A stretch of 64,000 nt of DNA from Pseudovibrio sp000156235 (GCF_000156235.1 NZ_DS996805.1:124001-188000), one strand, 5' to 3'. Shown: positions 16,944 through 25,922, numbered from the stretch's first letter. A program made the numbers and translations. The notes: generated by a model from the letters alone, not told the origin.

Positions 16944-18197
16944 TTAGTTGTAGTAGTCGTCGAGGATCTTCTGCTCTTCGCCTGCTGCCTGAGCAAGGGA
17001 ATCTTCTGCAGACTGACTTTCAAGACGCATACGGCCAACCATGTCCATCAGAGCCTGACGCTGACCACTTTCGTTGGCAAAGATGGTTGTCTTTGCGTAG
17101 CCGAGGCCTTTGATGAACGGGCCGTAGACTTCGTGGTTTGCGTTTGCATCGGTCATCGCAGCGGATGGCTTTGCTGGAAGTTCGCCAACGGTGTCGAGCC
17201 AGACCTGCATGGCCTCATCGGAGGTCACGTATTTCATGAACTTGACGGCTGCGTCGTACTTCTCACCGGTTGCCTTGGAAGTGATGCCGTTGACCCAGTA
17301 GGAGGAGTAGTTGGACTGGGTTCCGTCAGCAGCTGCTGGCAGCTCTGCCACGCCCCACTTGAGGCCACGAACCTTGTTGAGTGCGCCGATGCGGAAAGAA
17401 CCATCGATGTGCATGCCTGCGCGGCCTGCCTTGAAGGCTGCCTGCGGCTCATCCATGAAGCCAGCTGCGGTCACTTTGTGGGTGAACTCAAGATCGGAGT
17501 AGTACTTCAGAGCGGCTTTACCAGCGTCTGTGTTGTAGTTCACCTTCTTGTAGTTATCCATGTACGGATCACCGCCGAACTGGCGTACGAGCACTTCGCG
17601 GAACCAGTGGTGATCCTGCGCGTTCATGCCGGTGGTGATGCCAACGGTAGAAAGGTTGCCTGCGCCGTCTGTCTGGGTGAGTTTCTTGGCAGTTTCAACC
17701 AGCTCGTCCAGTGTTTTTGGCGGGCCGTCGATACCTGCTTTGTCGAAGAGGCGCTTGTTGTAGAACAGAGCCAGCGAGCGCACTGCGGTTGGCAGGGCCA
17801 TGTACTGGTCGCCGCGCTTCATGGCCTGAACCATTGGGAAGAACTCAGCTTCGATCTCAGCTGGCGGGAACACGTCGTTTGGTAGCGGCTGGATGAGCTG
17901 CGCGTTGACGTAGTCGTTCAGCCAGCCATAGAACAGCTGCACCACATCCGGGCCCTGACCTGCAGGGATCGCTGCTGCCACTTTCGTGCGGTAATCCGCA
18001 TACGGGAAGTGGGTCATCTTCACGGTGATGTCCGGATTGGCCTTCTCGAAGTTTTCGATCAGGGTTTCCATGGCCTTCACACGTGGCTCAAAGAAATACT
18101 GCCAGTACTCAATTTCAACTGCTTGTGCGCTGCCTGCTGCATACATTGCGCAAGCTGCGGTGGTTGCCCCCAGCATCCACTTTTTCAATTGCTTCAT
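16944..18197 (-). CDS. Extracellular sugar-binding protein of an ABC importer (SBP family 1)
   Basis: A 417-residue periplasmic protein. The signal peptide ends in AQAVEIEYW near residue 27. The mature part shows the family 1 pattern: LIENFEKANPDITVKMTHFPYADYRTKVAAAIPAG, then GPDVVQLFYGW. It is the first gene of the minus-strand importer operon and divergent from the ROK regulator. A 40-bp symmetric element between the two is the likely control site. The ligand is unknown; the lyase, kinase and deacetylase around it point to an amino-sugar conjugate. Confidence 0.9.
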   Translation of the reverse strand: MKQLKKWMLGATTAACAMYAAGSAQAVEIEYWQYFFEPRVKAMETLIENFEKANPDITVKMTHFPYADYRTKVAAAIPAGQGPDVVQLFYGWLNDYVNAQLIQPLPNDVFPPAEIEAEFFPMVQAMKRGDQYMALPTAVRSLALFYNKRLFDKAGIDGPPKTLDELVETAKKLTQTDGAGNLSTVGITTGMNAQDHHWFREVLVRQFGGDPYMDNYKKVNYNTDAGKAALKYYSDLEFTHKVTAAGFMDEPQAAFKAGRAGMHIDGSFRIGALNKVRGLKWGVAELPAAADGTQSNYSSYWVNGITSKATGEKYDAAVKFMKYVTSDEAMQVWLDTVGELPAKPSAAMTDANANHEVYGPFIKGLGYAKTTIFANESGQRQALMDMVGRMRLESQSAEDSLAQAAGEEQKILDDYYN

Positions 18198-18312
18198 TGA
18201 CCCTCTCCTAAGTCCTAAAGTCGGAGCTGCCCTCTATTCCTCGCCCCAGCTTCTTTTGATAAATTGCGAAAAGAAATGTTCTTCTCTTAATATTTCACAA
18301 TGCTGAACAGAT

Positions 18313-18352
18313 TTAATTCAATTAAGTTGAATATTCAAGTGTTTTGAATTAA
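18313..18352. promoter_or_regulatory. 40-bp symmetric operator-like element between the SBP and ROK genes
   Basis: Outer arms TTAATTCAA (18313-18321) and TTGAATTAA (18344-18352) are perfect inverted copies. They flank a perfect 12-bp palindrome, TTGAATATTCAA (18327-18338), with the same centre. The element ends 9 bases before the ROK start codon. It is well placed to control both divergent transcripts, most likely as the ROK repressor site. Confidence 0.65.
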
Positions 18353-18361
18353 TGGATAGAT

Positions 18362-19561
18362 ATGCATCGAAAAGCACCACTTAAAATCATTGGCTCAAAC
18401 GCTGAAAGAACTCGACTTCACAATAGGAAAGTCGTTCTCGGACACTTACGTTCCCATGGTAAACTGGGACGTGCAGAACTTGCTCGCCTGACTGGTTTGT
18501 CCACACAAGCGATGAGTAACATCATAGCGGAGTTGGAAGGTGAGGCGCTGATTCTTGCTGGCGAGCGCCAGACAAAAGGACGCGGACTGCCTGCGGTGCA
18601 ATATACGCTGAACCCGGCAGGCGCTGTGGCGCTGGGGGTGGAGGTTCGCCCCAACGCGATTTTATGCGCGCTGGTGAACTTTCTCGGCGACACGCTTTAT
18701 ACCAAACGCATACACATCAAGAGCAGTGAACCGGCTGTTGTTCTGCCTGCGGTGAAGGCGGCCTGTGATGAGGCGCTTTCATCCATTGGCAAGAACGCGC
18801 CACCTGTTCTGGGTGCGGGAATCGTTATGCCGGGCCCGTTTGGACGCGTAGGATTAACCGGTGCGGGTAAAGCGGAGCTGGTTGGCTGGGACGATAAAGA
18901 CCCGCAGGCGCTGTTTGAAGACGTGCTGCAGGTGCCAGTGCGGGTGGAAAATGATGCGACGGCAGCGGCGATTGCCGAGCAGACCACGGGCTCGGCAACG
19001 GAGCTGCAATCCTTCTGTTTTGTTTATTTCGGGACTGGCCTTGGCCTTGGTGTAATCTCCAACGGTGAGATCCTGCGCGGTGCGTTTGGCAACGCAGGTG
19101 AGCTGGGGCACGTGGTTGTGGAGCGGGGTGGACGGCTTTGTTCCTGTGGCAATCGCGGGTGCCTTGAAACCTACACCAGCCGTATGGCGGCCAGCGAGTT
19201 TTTGCAAAAGCGCGGTAAGTCTGCGGAGAGCCAGAAGGATCTTTCTGATCTGCTGGCTGCCAATGATCCTGATCTGGAAGAGTGGATCAGTGAAGCGGCT
19301 GATCCGCTGGCGCAGGCCATTGGCACGCTGGAGAATCTGTTTGATCCGGAGGCCGTTATTCTGGGTGGCGCCATGCCGCCGGAATTGTTGGAGCGGCTGA
19401 TTGATAAGCTGGATCTGATTGATGCGACGGTTTCCGTTCGCGCTGACCGGACTTTGCCGCGCGTGGTGCGCGGTGCCTCCGGTTGGATGACGGCTGCGCT
19501 TGGCGCAGCGGCTCTGATTATTCACGACACGTATATTCCAAGTATTTCGAAGGTAGCCTGA
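18362..19561 (+). CDS. ROK family transcriptional regulator (NagC/Mlc-like)
   Basis: A 399-residue repressor. Residues about 20-80 form a winged helix (HGKLGRAELARLTGLSTQAMSNII). The remainder is a ROK domain with the zinc motif CSCGNRGCLETY and preceding GELGH. The ATP-binding DxGxT at the start of the ROK domain is replaced by GVEVRPN, so it should be a regulator and not a kinase. It is divergent from the sugar-binding-protein gene and 9 bases upstream of the PIG-L gene. The 40-bp palindrome upstream suggests autoregulation and control of both operons. An amino sugar or its phosphate is a reasonable effector guess. Confidence 0.9.
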   Translation: MHRKAPLKIIGSNAERTRLHNRKVVLGHLRSHGKLGRAELARLTGLSTQAMSNIIAELEGEALILAGERQTKGRGLPAVQYTLNPAGAVALGVEVRPNAILCALVNFLGDTLYTKRIHIKSSEPAVVLPAVKAACDEALSSIGKNAPPVLGAGIVMPGPFGRVGLTGAGKAELVGWDDKDPQALFEDVLQVPVRVENDATAAAIAEQTTGSATELQSFCFVYFGTGLGLGVISNGEILRGAFGNAGELGHVVVERGGRLCSCGNRGCLETYTSRMAASEFLQKRGKSAESQKDLSDLLAANDPDLEEWISEAADPLAQAIGTLENLFDPEAVILGGAMPPELLERLIDKLDLIDATVSVRADRTLPRVVRGASGWMTAALGAAALIIHDTYIPSISKVA

Positions 19562-19570
19562 GGGGACGAG

Positions 19571-21964
19571 ATGCCACTTTCAGATCAAGAACGTATTGCC
19601 GCGCATAAGCAACATGTGCGGATGGTGGAGCTTTGGCGTGCCTTGCAGCCGCTCAAGTCAACAGTCTCCTTCATGAATACGGGTGCTCATCCGGATGATG
19701 AGATTTCTGAAATGCTGGCGGCCATCGGTCTTCGTGACGGAATTGCGTTGTCTTATGCTTGCGCTAACCGCGGTGAGGGCGGACAGAATGATATTGGCAC
19801 TGAGGCCACTGAGAACCTCGGTGTTCTGCGCACGGCTGAGATGGAGAAAGCTTGTGATGTGCTGAACATGCGCATGTACTGGCTCTCTGAAAATGCTGAG
19901 GATGATATCTTTGATTTCGGGTTCTCCAAGAGTGGGGTGGAGACGCTTGGCAAATGGGGGCATCAGCGCACGCTGAAGCGGTTTGTTGAGATCATCCGGC
20001 AAGAGCGTCCGGACATCATCAGCCCGACCTTTCTGAACATTCCCGGCCAGCATGGTCACCACCGCGCCATGACACAGGCTGCGTTTGAGGTGATGAAAGC
20101 GGCGGCTGATCCTGATTTCCCTGATGTTGATCTGCCGTGCTGGACGGTGAAGAAGCTTTATCTGCCAGCCTGGTCTGGCGCCGGTGGGGCGTATGATGAT
20201 GAAGTGCCGCCACCGCCTGCAACGCTTGAGTTTGATGGCAATGGTGAGGAAGAAGTCACCGGCTGGAGCTGGGCACAGATTGGCGAGCAATCGCGTGCGT
20301 TCCACAAAACCCAAGGCATGGGACGCTGGCGGAATTACAGCACCAACAACGTCTGGCCGTTGCATCTGGCAGAAAGCACCGTTGGCACGGAGGAGCAGTC
20401 TCTTTCTGACAACCTGCCGCGTGATCTTTCGGAGCTTGCCTCCTTTGCGGGTGCGCCTGCCTTGGGCACTCTTTTGGACAAGGCACACGATCACTGCCTG
20501 GATGCGATTGAGGCGTTTCCGAACCGTGCCATGATTGGGGCGGCAGCAGCGCAGGCCCTGAAGCTGGTTCGTAAAGCTCAGGAGGAATGCCCTGAGGCAG
20601 CGCGTGATGAAGTTCTACACCGCTTGCAGCGCAAAGAGCTGCAGCTGGCGAAAGTGCTGGAGCTCTCCGAAGGCGTTGTTGCCTCTCTTCGTCTCTCTCA
20701 GGATCAGCTGAAGCGTGGTGATACGGCTGAGATCACGTTTGAATGTAACCGCGATGCCGTGCGCTATGAGCTGGATCTGCCTGATGGGTGGAGCCTGCAA
20801 GAGGGCCGTGTTCAGGTGGGTGCAGATGCTGCGACCAGCGATCCGTATCCCGCGATTTATCGGCCAGATGTTCTTCAGGCACCATGTGCAAAGCTTCAGT
20901 TTACATCCCATGGGGTGGAGGTTGAAACGCGGCTTGCGTTTGAGGTGGAGCCTGTTGTTTTGCCAAGTCATGTGGTGGAGCTTGATGAAGCCAACTTCGT
21001 GCTCAACAGCGCGTTGGTGGGGCGTTCTCTCAATGCTGCTGTGAGTGGCAATGCTTCTGGCTTGTCACTTGATGTGCCGGATGGCTGGCAGGTGCGCTCA
21101 GACGATGGTGTGTTTCAGCTGACACTGCCGAATGATGTGGCTGATGGGCTTTATGAGCTGCCAATCCTGCAAGATGGAGAGCCTGCTCACACGGTGCATG
21201 TGATTTCCTATCCGCACGTGAGTCAGCGGGTGTGGGTCACGGCAGCGACAATTCGCGTTTGTGTGGTTGAGGCTCGTCTTGCAGCTCAGCGTGTTGGTTA
21301 CGTTGGCAGCGGTAATGATCGGGTTGGAAAATGGCTCAGTGACATTGGTGCTGATGTGGTGGAGCTGTCCGCTGGAGAGCTGAGTGCGCAACGCCTGCAA
21401 GAGCTGGACACTCTGGTGATTGGTATCTTCGCGTTCCGCAACAGGCCGGATCTGCATGACGGCATTGAAGAGATTCATGAGTGGGTGAAGGCCGGTGGTC
21501 GTCTGATCACGCTTTATCATCGCCCATGGGATCGCTGGGATGCGGACAAGCTTCCGATGAAACGGCTTGAGATTGGCTCGCCAAGCCTGCGCTGGCGGGT
21601 GACTGATGAAAACGCAGAAGTGCGCTATCTGAACCCGCAGCATGACTTGCTCAACCAGCCGAACGCCATTGGTGAGAATGATTGGGCGAACTGGCACAAA
21701 GAGCGCGGGCTGTACTTTGCCAAGAGCTGGGATGAGGCCTATGAGCCGCTGCTGGAAATGGCAGACCCGGATGAAGCGCCTCACCGGGGCATTCTGCTTT
21801 CTGGTGCGTTTGGGCAAGGCCAGCACATTCACACCTCTCTTATTTTGCATCACCAGATGGAGAAGCTGGTGCCGGGAGCCTTCCGCCTGATGGCAAACCT
21901 TGTCTCAAATGGTTCAGGAGAGGGAGAGACCTCTCAAAGAGCTGAGGCTTTGGAAGCGAACTGA
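19571..21964 (+). CDS. Large PIG-L family deacetylase (LmbE-like) with C-terminal extension
   Basis: A 797-residue protein. The N-terminal LmbE/PIG-L domain carries the zinc-binding AHPDDE motif (H40, D43), then NRGEGGQND, and the third ligand motif HGHHRAM near residue 157. Family members remove the N-acetyl group from GlcNAc-containing compounds such as GlcNAc-inositol or GlcNAc-malate. About residues 370-560 look like beta-rich domains. The C-terminal region (VIGIFAFRNRPDL to the end) resembles a glutamine-amidotransferase/ThuA-like fold. There is no signal peptide, so it is probably cytoplasmic. It follows the ROK gene by 9 bases with a GAGGGGACGAG ribosome binding site. It presumably deacetylates what the divergent importer brings in. 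Confidence 0.85.
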   Translation: MPLSDQERIAAHKQHVRMVELWRALQPLKSTVSFMNTGAHPDDEISEMLAAIGLRDGIALSYACANRGEGGQNDIGTEATENLGVLRTAEMEKACDVLNMRMYWLSENAEDDIFDFGFSKSGVETLGKWGHQRTLKRFVEIIRQERPDIISPTFLNIPGQHGHHRAMTQAAFEVMKAAADPDFPDVDLPCWTVKKLYLPAWSGAGGAYDDEVPPPPATLEFDGNGEEEVTGWSWAQIGEQSRAFHKTQGMGRWRNYSTNNVWPLHLAESTVGTEEQSLSDNLPRDLSELASFAGAPALGTLLDKAHDHCLDAIEAFPNRAMIGAAAAQALKLVRKAQEECPEAARDEVLHRLQRKELQLAKVLELSEGVVASLRLSQDQLKRGDTAEITFECNRDAVRYELDLPDGWSLQEGRVQVGADAATSDPYPAIYRPDVLQAPCAKLQFTSHGVEVETRLAFEVEPVVLPSHVVELDEANFVLNSALVGRSLNAAVSGNASGLSLDVPDGWQVRSDDGVFQLTLPNDVADGLYELPILQDGEPAHTVHVISYPHVSQRVWVTAATIRVCVVEARLAAQRVGYVGSGNDRVGKWLSDIGADVVELSAGELSAQRLQELDTLVIGIFAFRNRPDLHDGIEEIHEWVKAGGRLITLYHRPWDRWDADKLPMKRLEIGSPSLRWRVTDENAEVRYLNPQHDLLNQPNAIGENDWANWHKERGLYFAKSWDEAYEPLLEMADPDEAPHRGILLSGAFGQGQHIHTSLILHHQMEKLVPGAFRLMANLVSNGSGEGETSQRAEALEAN

Positions 21965-21970
21965 TGAATA

Positions 21971-22003
21971 AAAAAGAGGCGCTGGAGTTCAGTGCCTCTT
22001 TTT
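21971..22003. terminator. Bidirectional terminator between convergent genes
   Basis: AAAAAGAGGC and GCCTCTTTTT form a stem with A/T tails usable on both strands. It lies between the PIG-L stop (21964) and the end of the convergent ABC-2 permease gene (22014). Confidence 0.75.
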
Positions 22004-22013
22004 GTTTCTTGTC

Positions 22014-23144
22014 TTAGTCCAGTGTGCGTTTGAATCTCTTGAGGGCCAGCATCAGGAGCACCGCAACGAAGAGGAAGAGCGTGTAGACGCTGACGGAAAT
22101 CTCATTCCATTCCGCTCCTTTGAGCAGGATCGCGCGGACCACTCTGAGAAAATGGGTGAGTGGGAAGATCTCGCCCAGTGTCTGCGCCCAGCCCGGCATG
22201 CCTGCATATGGGAACATGAAGCCGGAGAGTAGCAGGGATGGCAGGAAGAAGAAGAACGTCATCTGCATGGCCTGCATCTGAGTGCGGGCGATAGTGGAGA
22301 TGAAGTACCCCAGCAGCACCAGTGAGAGCACGAATACCAGAATAGCGCCAATGAGCAGTATCAGGTCGCCTTCAAACGGAATGCTGAACAGGATGCGGCC
22401 AGCAACCAGCACCACAGCGACCTGAACTGCACCCACGGCCAGATAGGGCAAGACCTTGCCGCACATGATCTCAAAGGGAGAGGCGGGCATGGCCAGCAGG
22501 TTTTCCATGGTGCCGCGTTCGGTCTCGCGGGTGAGAGCAATGCTTGTCATCATCACCAGTGTCAGCTGCAGGATAACGCCAAGCAGGCCGGGCACGATGT
22601 TGTACTGGGTGATGCCTTCCGGATTGTATTTGCGATGAATGATCGTGCTGGACTTTAAAAGATCCTGCTTCAGGCTGGGGTTCTTTTGCTTCACGGAGGC
22701 CACGGCACGTTCAATGATGGAGGGGGCTGATGCTACAGCTGCGCCGGAGGCCGCCGGGTCAGTTGCATCTGCTTCAATGAGAGCGTTGGGCGTTCCGGCT
22801 TCTGCCTGTTTGGCAAAGTCGCTCGGGATCGTCACCACAAAAGTGACTTCGCCTTTCCTGAGTAAGGTGCGGGCCTCTGAAGGCGAGATGTTGCGCTCCG
22901 TGAACTTGAAGTACTGTGAGTTCTCCAATGCGGTGACAGCTGCGCGGGAATAGGGATCATTTGCCAGAGAGACCAGCGCTGTTGGCAGGCCGCGTGGGTC
23001 GTTGTTGATGGCGTAGCCGAACAGCACAAGCTGGACCAGCGGTATGCCGAGCATCATGGCGAAGGTGACGCGGTCACGGCGCATCTGGATGAACTCTTTG
23101 ATGAGCATGGCGAAGAGCCGCTGTAGGGAGAAGATGCTGCTCAT
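22014..23144 (-). CDS. ABC-2 type transporter permease (YbhR/YhhJ-like)
   Basis: A 376-residue export permease. It has one N-terminal transmembrane segment (AMMLGIPLVQLVLFGYAIN) and a large extracytoplasmic domain of roughly 140 residues. Five more spans at the C-terminus include the conserved TERGTMENLLAMP loop characteristic of YbhR/YbhS/YhhJ proteins. It overlaps the ATPase gene by 4 bases. Only one permease gene is present, so the exporter may use a homodimer. Confidence 0.88.
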   Translation of the reverse strand: MSSIFSLQRLFAMLIKEFIQMRRDRVTFAMMLGIPLVQLVLFGYAINNDPRGLPTALVSLANDPYSRAAVTALENSQYFKFTERNISPSEARTLLRKGEVTFVVTIPSDFAKQAEAGTPNALIEADATDPAASGAAVASAPSIIERAVASVKQKNPSLKQDLLKSSTIIHRKYNPEGITQYNIVPGLLGVILQLTLVMMTSIALTRETERGTMENLLAMPASPFEIMCGKVLPYLAVGAVQVAVVLVAGRILFSIPFEGDLILLIGAILVFVLSLVLLGYFISTIARTQMQAMQMTFFFFLPSLLLSGFMFPYAGMPGWAQTLGEIFPLTHFLRVVRAILLKGAEWNEISVSVYTLFLFVAVLLMLALKRFKRTLD

Positions 23145-24058
23145 TGCATGTTGTCCGTGCTGTCGCTCATGAACTTGATGAAGACATCTTCCAGATTGGT
23201 TTCTGATTGTTCGATCTGGATGTCTTCGTACTGCTCAAGTGGTTTGAGCGCGTGTTTCAGGGCCTGAAGGTCTGTTCCTGTGACGTGCAGTGAGTTGCCG
23301 AATGGTGCAACCTGCTGCACGCCTTTGTTGTTTTGAAGCTCAGGAATGAACCGTTCAAGGTTGGGGCCAGTGAGTGAGTATGTGTGCAGTCCGGCATCTG
23401 CGATGACATCGTGCAGGGAGCCATCGGCCAGAAGTTCGCCATAAGAGATGTACGTGATGCGATGGCAGCGTTCTGCTTCATCCATGTAGTGGGTGGAAAC
23501 CAGCACCGTCATGCCATCAGCGGCGAGGCGGTGGATTTCCTCCCAGAAGTCGCGGCGGGCTTTGGGGTCCACGCCTGCTGTTGGTTCGTCCAGCAGGAGC
23601 AGTTTAGGCTTGTGCATGGTGCAGGCTGCCAGAGCAAGGCGCTGCTTCCACCCCCCTGACAGTTCGCCAGCCAGTTGATTGCGACGGGAAAGCAGACCGA
23701 GCTTTTCGAGTGTTCCAGTGGTGTGTTTCTTGACAGGCTTCAGATTGTAAAGCCGCGCCACAAAGCTCAGGTTCTCTTCGATGGTCAGGTCTTCGTAGAA
23801 TGAGAACTTCTGCGTCATGTAGCCGACCTGGCTTTTGATCAGCAGGCGGTCTTTGATCAGATCGTAGCCCAGCACCTGGCCGTGGCCTTCATCTGGACGC
23901 AGCAGGCCGCACATCATACGGATGCTGGTGGTTTTGCCTGAGCCGTTGGGGCCGAGGAAGCCAACAATTTCACCTGATTTGACTTTAAGCGAGACATTGT
24001 TGACGACCAGCTTATCGCCAAAGCGTTTTGTCAGGCCTGTGACTTCGATTGCGTTCAT
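23141..24058 (-). CDS. ABC-2 exporter ATP-binding protein
   Basis: A 305-residue single-domain ABC ATPase with Walker A GPNGSGKTTSIRMM near residue 36, signature LSGGWKQRLALA and Walker B LLLLDEPTAGVDP. The C-terminal 80 residues are the variable region common in drug and lipid exporters. In E. coli YbhF two such domains are fused; here there is one. It overlaps the HlyD gene and the permease gene by 4 bases each, so the three should be produced together. Confidence 0.9.
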   Translation of the reverse strand: MNAIEVTGLTKRFGDKLVVNNVSLKVKSGEIVGFLGPNGSGKTTSIRMMCGLLRPDEGHGQVLGYDLIKDRLLIKSQVGYMTQKFSFYEDLTIEENLSFVARLYNLKPVKKHTTGTLEKLGLLSRRNQLAGELSGGWKQRLALAACTMHKPKLLLLDEPTAGVDPKARRDFWEEIHRLAADGMTVLVSTHYMDEAERCHRITYISYGELLADGSLHDVIADAGLHTYSLTGPNLERFIPELQNNKGVQQVAPFGNSLHVTGTDLQALKHALKPLEQYEDIQIEQSETNLEDVFIKFMSDSTDNMQ

Positions 24059-25005
24059 TGCAAACTGTCCAGATCAACGTCAAAAATCTGACCGGGTCTC
24101 AACTGGGAATGCGTGGTGATAGGCTTGGCCTGTATTTCGTAGACCAGCTTCTCTCGTGTCTCTAAAGAATAGATGACAGGCGGTGTAAATTCCGGACCTT
24201 CTGCAATATGGGTGATCTGCAGGGCTTGCAGCGTGGTGCAGCCGGAGCATCTGGCATTGAATTTGGTGCCAAGCTTCAGCTGACCGTAGTGCTCTTCCGG
24301 CACATAAAAGTGCAGCTTGATGGAGTTGACGGGCAACAGGCTGGCAACAGGCGCGGTTGGACCTGCCATTTCGCCAGAGTGCAGGAACACGTCCGTGACC
24401 TTGGCATCTTCTGGTGCGTAGATCTTGCGCTTCTCCAGCAGCCATTCTGCCAGATCAACTTTTGCCTTGGCCATTTCATATTGGCTCTCAGCCGCGGCGA
24501 TCTGGTCTTCCCGGGCTGGCAGTTTGGCGACGGAAAGCTGGGCCTTCAGTTCGGTGATGCGGGCCTGTGCCACGAGGAGGGCGGTTTCCACCTCATCAAA
24601 CTGCGCCTGCGAGATGACTTTGCGGGTGAGGAGGCCCTGATATCTGTCGTAGACGTTCTGGGAGTGCTTGGCCTGTGCCTGTGCTGAGCGCAGGGTGGCG
24701 TTCAGCACGTCTATCTCTTCCGGGCGTTTGCCGAGTTTGAGATCGTTCAGGGAGGCGAGTGTCTGCTGTAGCTGTGCTTTTGCTTCAGCCAGCTTCATGG
24801 TGGCATCGGAGGCTTCCAGCACGGCGATGAGCTGGCCCTTCTTGACCAGTTCTCCTTCTTCCACCTTCACATCAGCGATCTCGGAGAGTTCCACCGGCGC
24901 AAGCTTGAGGTACTCTCCTTCGACATAGCCAGCGGTGAGGTTGGGTTCTGGCGCACAAAACGCGACCCACCCAGCAACAATGGGAAGTGCGCAGACATTA
25001 AGCAT
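24055..25005 (-). CDS. HlyD/YbhG family membrane fusion protein
   Basis: A 316-residue periplasmic adaptor with an N-terminal membrane anchor (NVCALPIVAGWVAFC). The beta-barrel and lipoyl half EGELVKKGQLIAVLEASD comes next, followed by a long alpha-helical hairpin (about residues 60-180) and the second lipoyl half IYAPEDAKVTDVFLHSGEMAG. I chose the ATG at 25005, which overlaps the tetR stop by 8 bases and has GAAAGG upstream. An upstream start at 25041 would overlap tetR more deeply and add a poor leader. It links the ABC-2 exporter to an outer-membrane channel, probably TolC. Confidence 0.85.
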   Translation of the reverse strand: MLNVCALPIVAGWVAFCAPEPNLTAGYVEGEYLKLAPVELSEIADVKVEEGELVKKGQLIAVLEASDATMKLAEAKAQLQQTLASLNDLKLGKRPEEIDVLNATLRSAQAQAKHSQNVYDRYQGLLTRKVISQAQFDEVETALLVAQARITELKAQLSVAKLPAREDQIAAAESQYEMAKAKVDLAEWLLEKRKIYAPEDAKVTDVFLHSGEMAGPTAPVASLLPVNSIKLHFYVPEEHYGQLKLGTKFNARCSGCTTLQALQITHIAEGPEFTPPVIYSLETREKLVYEIQAKPITTHSQLRPGQIFDVDLDSLQ

Positions 25006-25711
25006 GGTCCGGGCCTTTCGACAGATCATCGAGGAGGGCATTGATGGAGCGTGTCAGGATCGTCTTGATCTGCACCAGCTCATCCGGGCCAACGGCCTGC
25101 CAGCCCATGCGTTTCAGCACCAGTGGGCGGGCCAGACGGATGTAAAGCAGCTGGCCGATCATGGCGAAGATGGCGAGCTTTAGCTCATCCGATGTGACGG
25201 GCTGTCCGGTGGCGCGGCTGAAGAGGGCGGTGATGCGGTCCATCAGCGGTTCAAAGAGCAAGTGATAGAGCGTATCGATTTCATCAGGAGAGTGGAGCAC
25301 TTCCTTCAGCATAAAGCCAATCACCAGCTCCGCGCGCTTGTTGGTCTGGGTGAAGGTAATCATGCGGTCGATCATCTCCAGAATTTTGGCGCGTGCTTCT
25401 TCTGGCGACAGATGCTCAATGTCCGTGAGCTTTCTGTTCAGGATGACCGAGAGCACATCTCCAATGGCCATGGCGACAAAGTTGATGCAGGCACGCTTCA
25501 ATCCAGCCTTGCCATCAAAATGGTAAGCGATCGAGGCGATGTTTGTTTTTGCGGTTTGCGCGATGGAGCGGGTTGAGGTGCCGGCGTACCCTTCGTGGCC
25601 GAAGTGGTAGAGGGCAGATTCAATCAGATCCCGTTTTGTCTTTGCGGAGGGCGTGTCAGATGCCAGCGCTTCGCGCAGTTCGTCAGGGGTAGGGGTAGGG
25701 GTGTTTGACAT
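24998..25711 (-). CDS. TetR family regulator with CecR-like C-terminal domain
   Basis: A 237-residue repressor. The N-terminal TetR helix-turn-helix reads GYAGTSTRSIAQTAKTNIASIAYHFDGKAGL (residues about 37-67). The C-terminal half resembles the DUF1956 domain of CecR (YbiH). In E. coli CecR is encoded with the YbhGFSR exporter, and here the same order of regulator, HlyD, ATPase and permease is kept in one minus-strand operon. A perfect 16-bp palindrome 18 bases upstream of its start is the likely operator. The inducer is unknown; related systems respond to drugs such as cephalosporins or chloramphenicol. Confidence 0.88.
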   Translation of the reverse strand: MSNTPTPTPDELREALASDTPSAKTKRDLIESALYHFGHEGYAGTSTRSIAQTAKTNIASIAYHFDGKAGLKRACINFVAMAIGDVLSVILNRKLTDIEHLSPEEARAKILEMIDRMITFTQTNKRAELVIGFMLKEVLHSPDEIDTLYHLLFEPLMDRITALFSRATGQPVTSDELKLAIFAMIGQLLYIRLARPLVLKRMGWQAVGPDELVQIKTILTRSINALLDDLSKGPDHA

Positions 25712-25729
25712 GATGGCATCTTCTTATTT

Positions 25730-25745
25730 AATCAATCGATTGATT
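25730..25745. promoter_or_regulatory. Perfect 16-bp palindrome, candidate TetR operator
   Basis: AATCAATCGATTGATT is a perfect inverted repeat located 18 bases before the tetR start codon, in the promoter region of the tetR-hlyD-ABC operon. Its length and AT-rich arms fit TetR-family operators. Confidence 0.65.
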
Positions 25746-25922
25746 GAAATTTACGCCTGTTTTGGTTTCTTGTAAAGAGGGCGCCTAAAATTTCTTGCTG
25801 AGGAGAAATCGGGGAGGTCTGCGATGTTTTGTAGTTTCTACACAGGGTATTTTCTGTTTCCACAGCTACAGTTGCTACTTGCTCTTGAATTTCAGATGGT
25901 TCGTGGGTATCTACCCGGGCAT

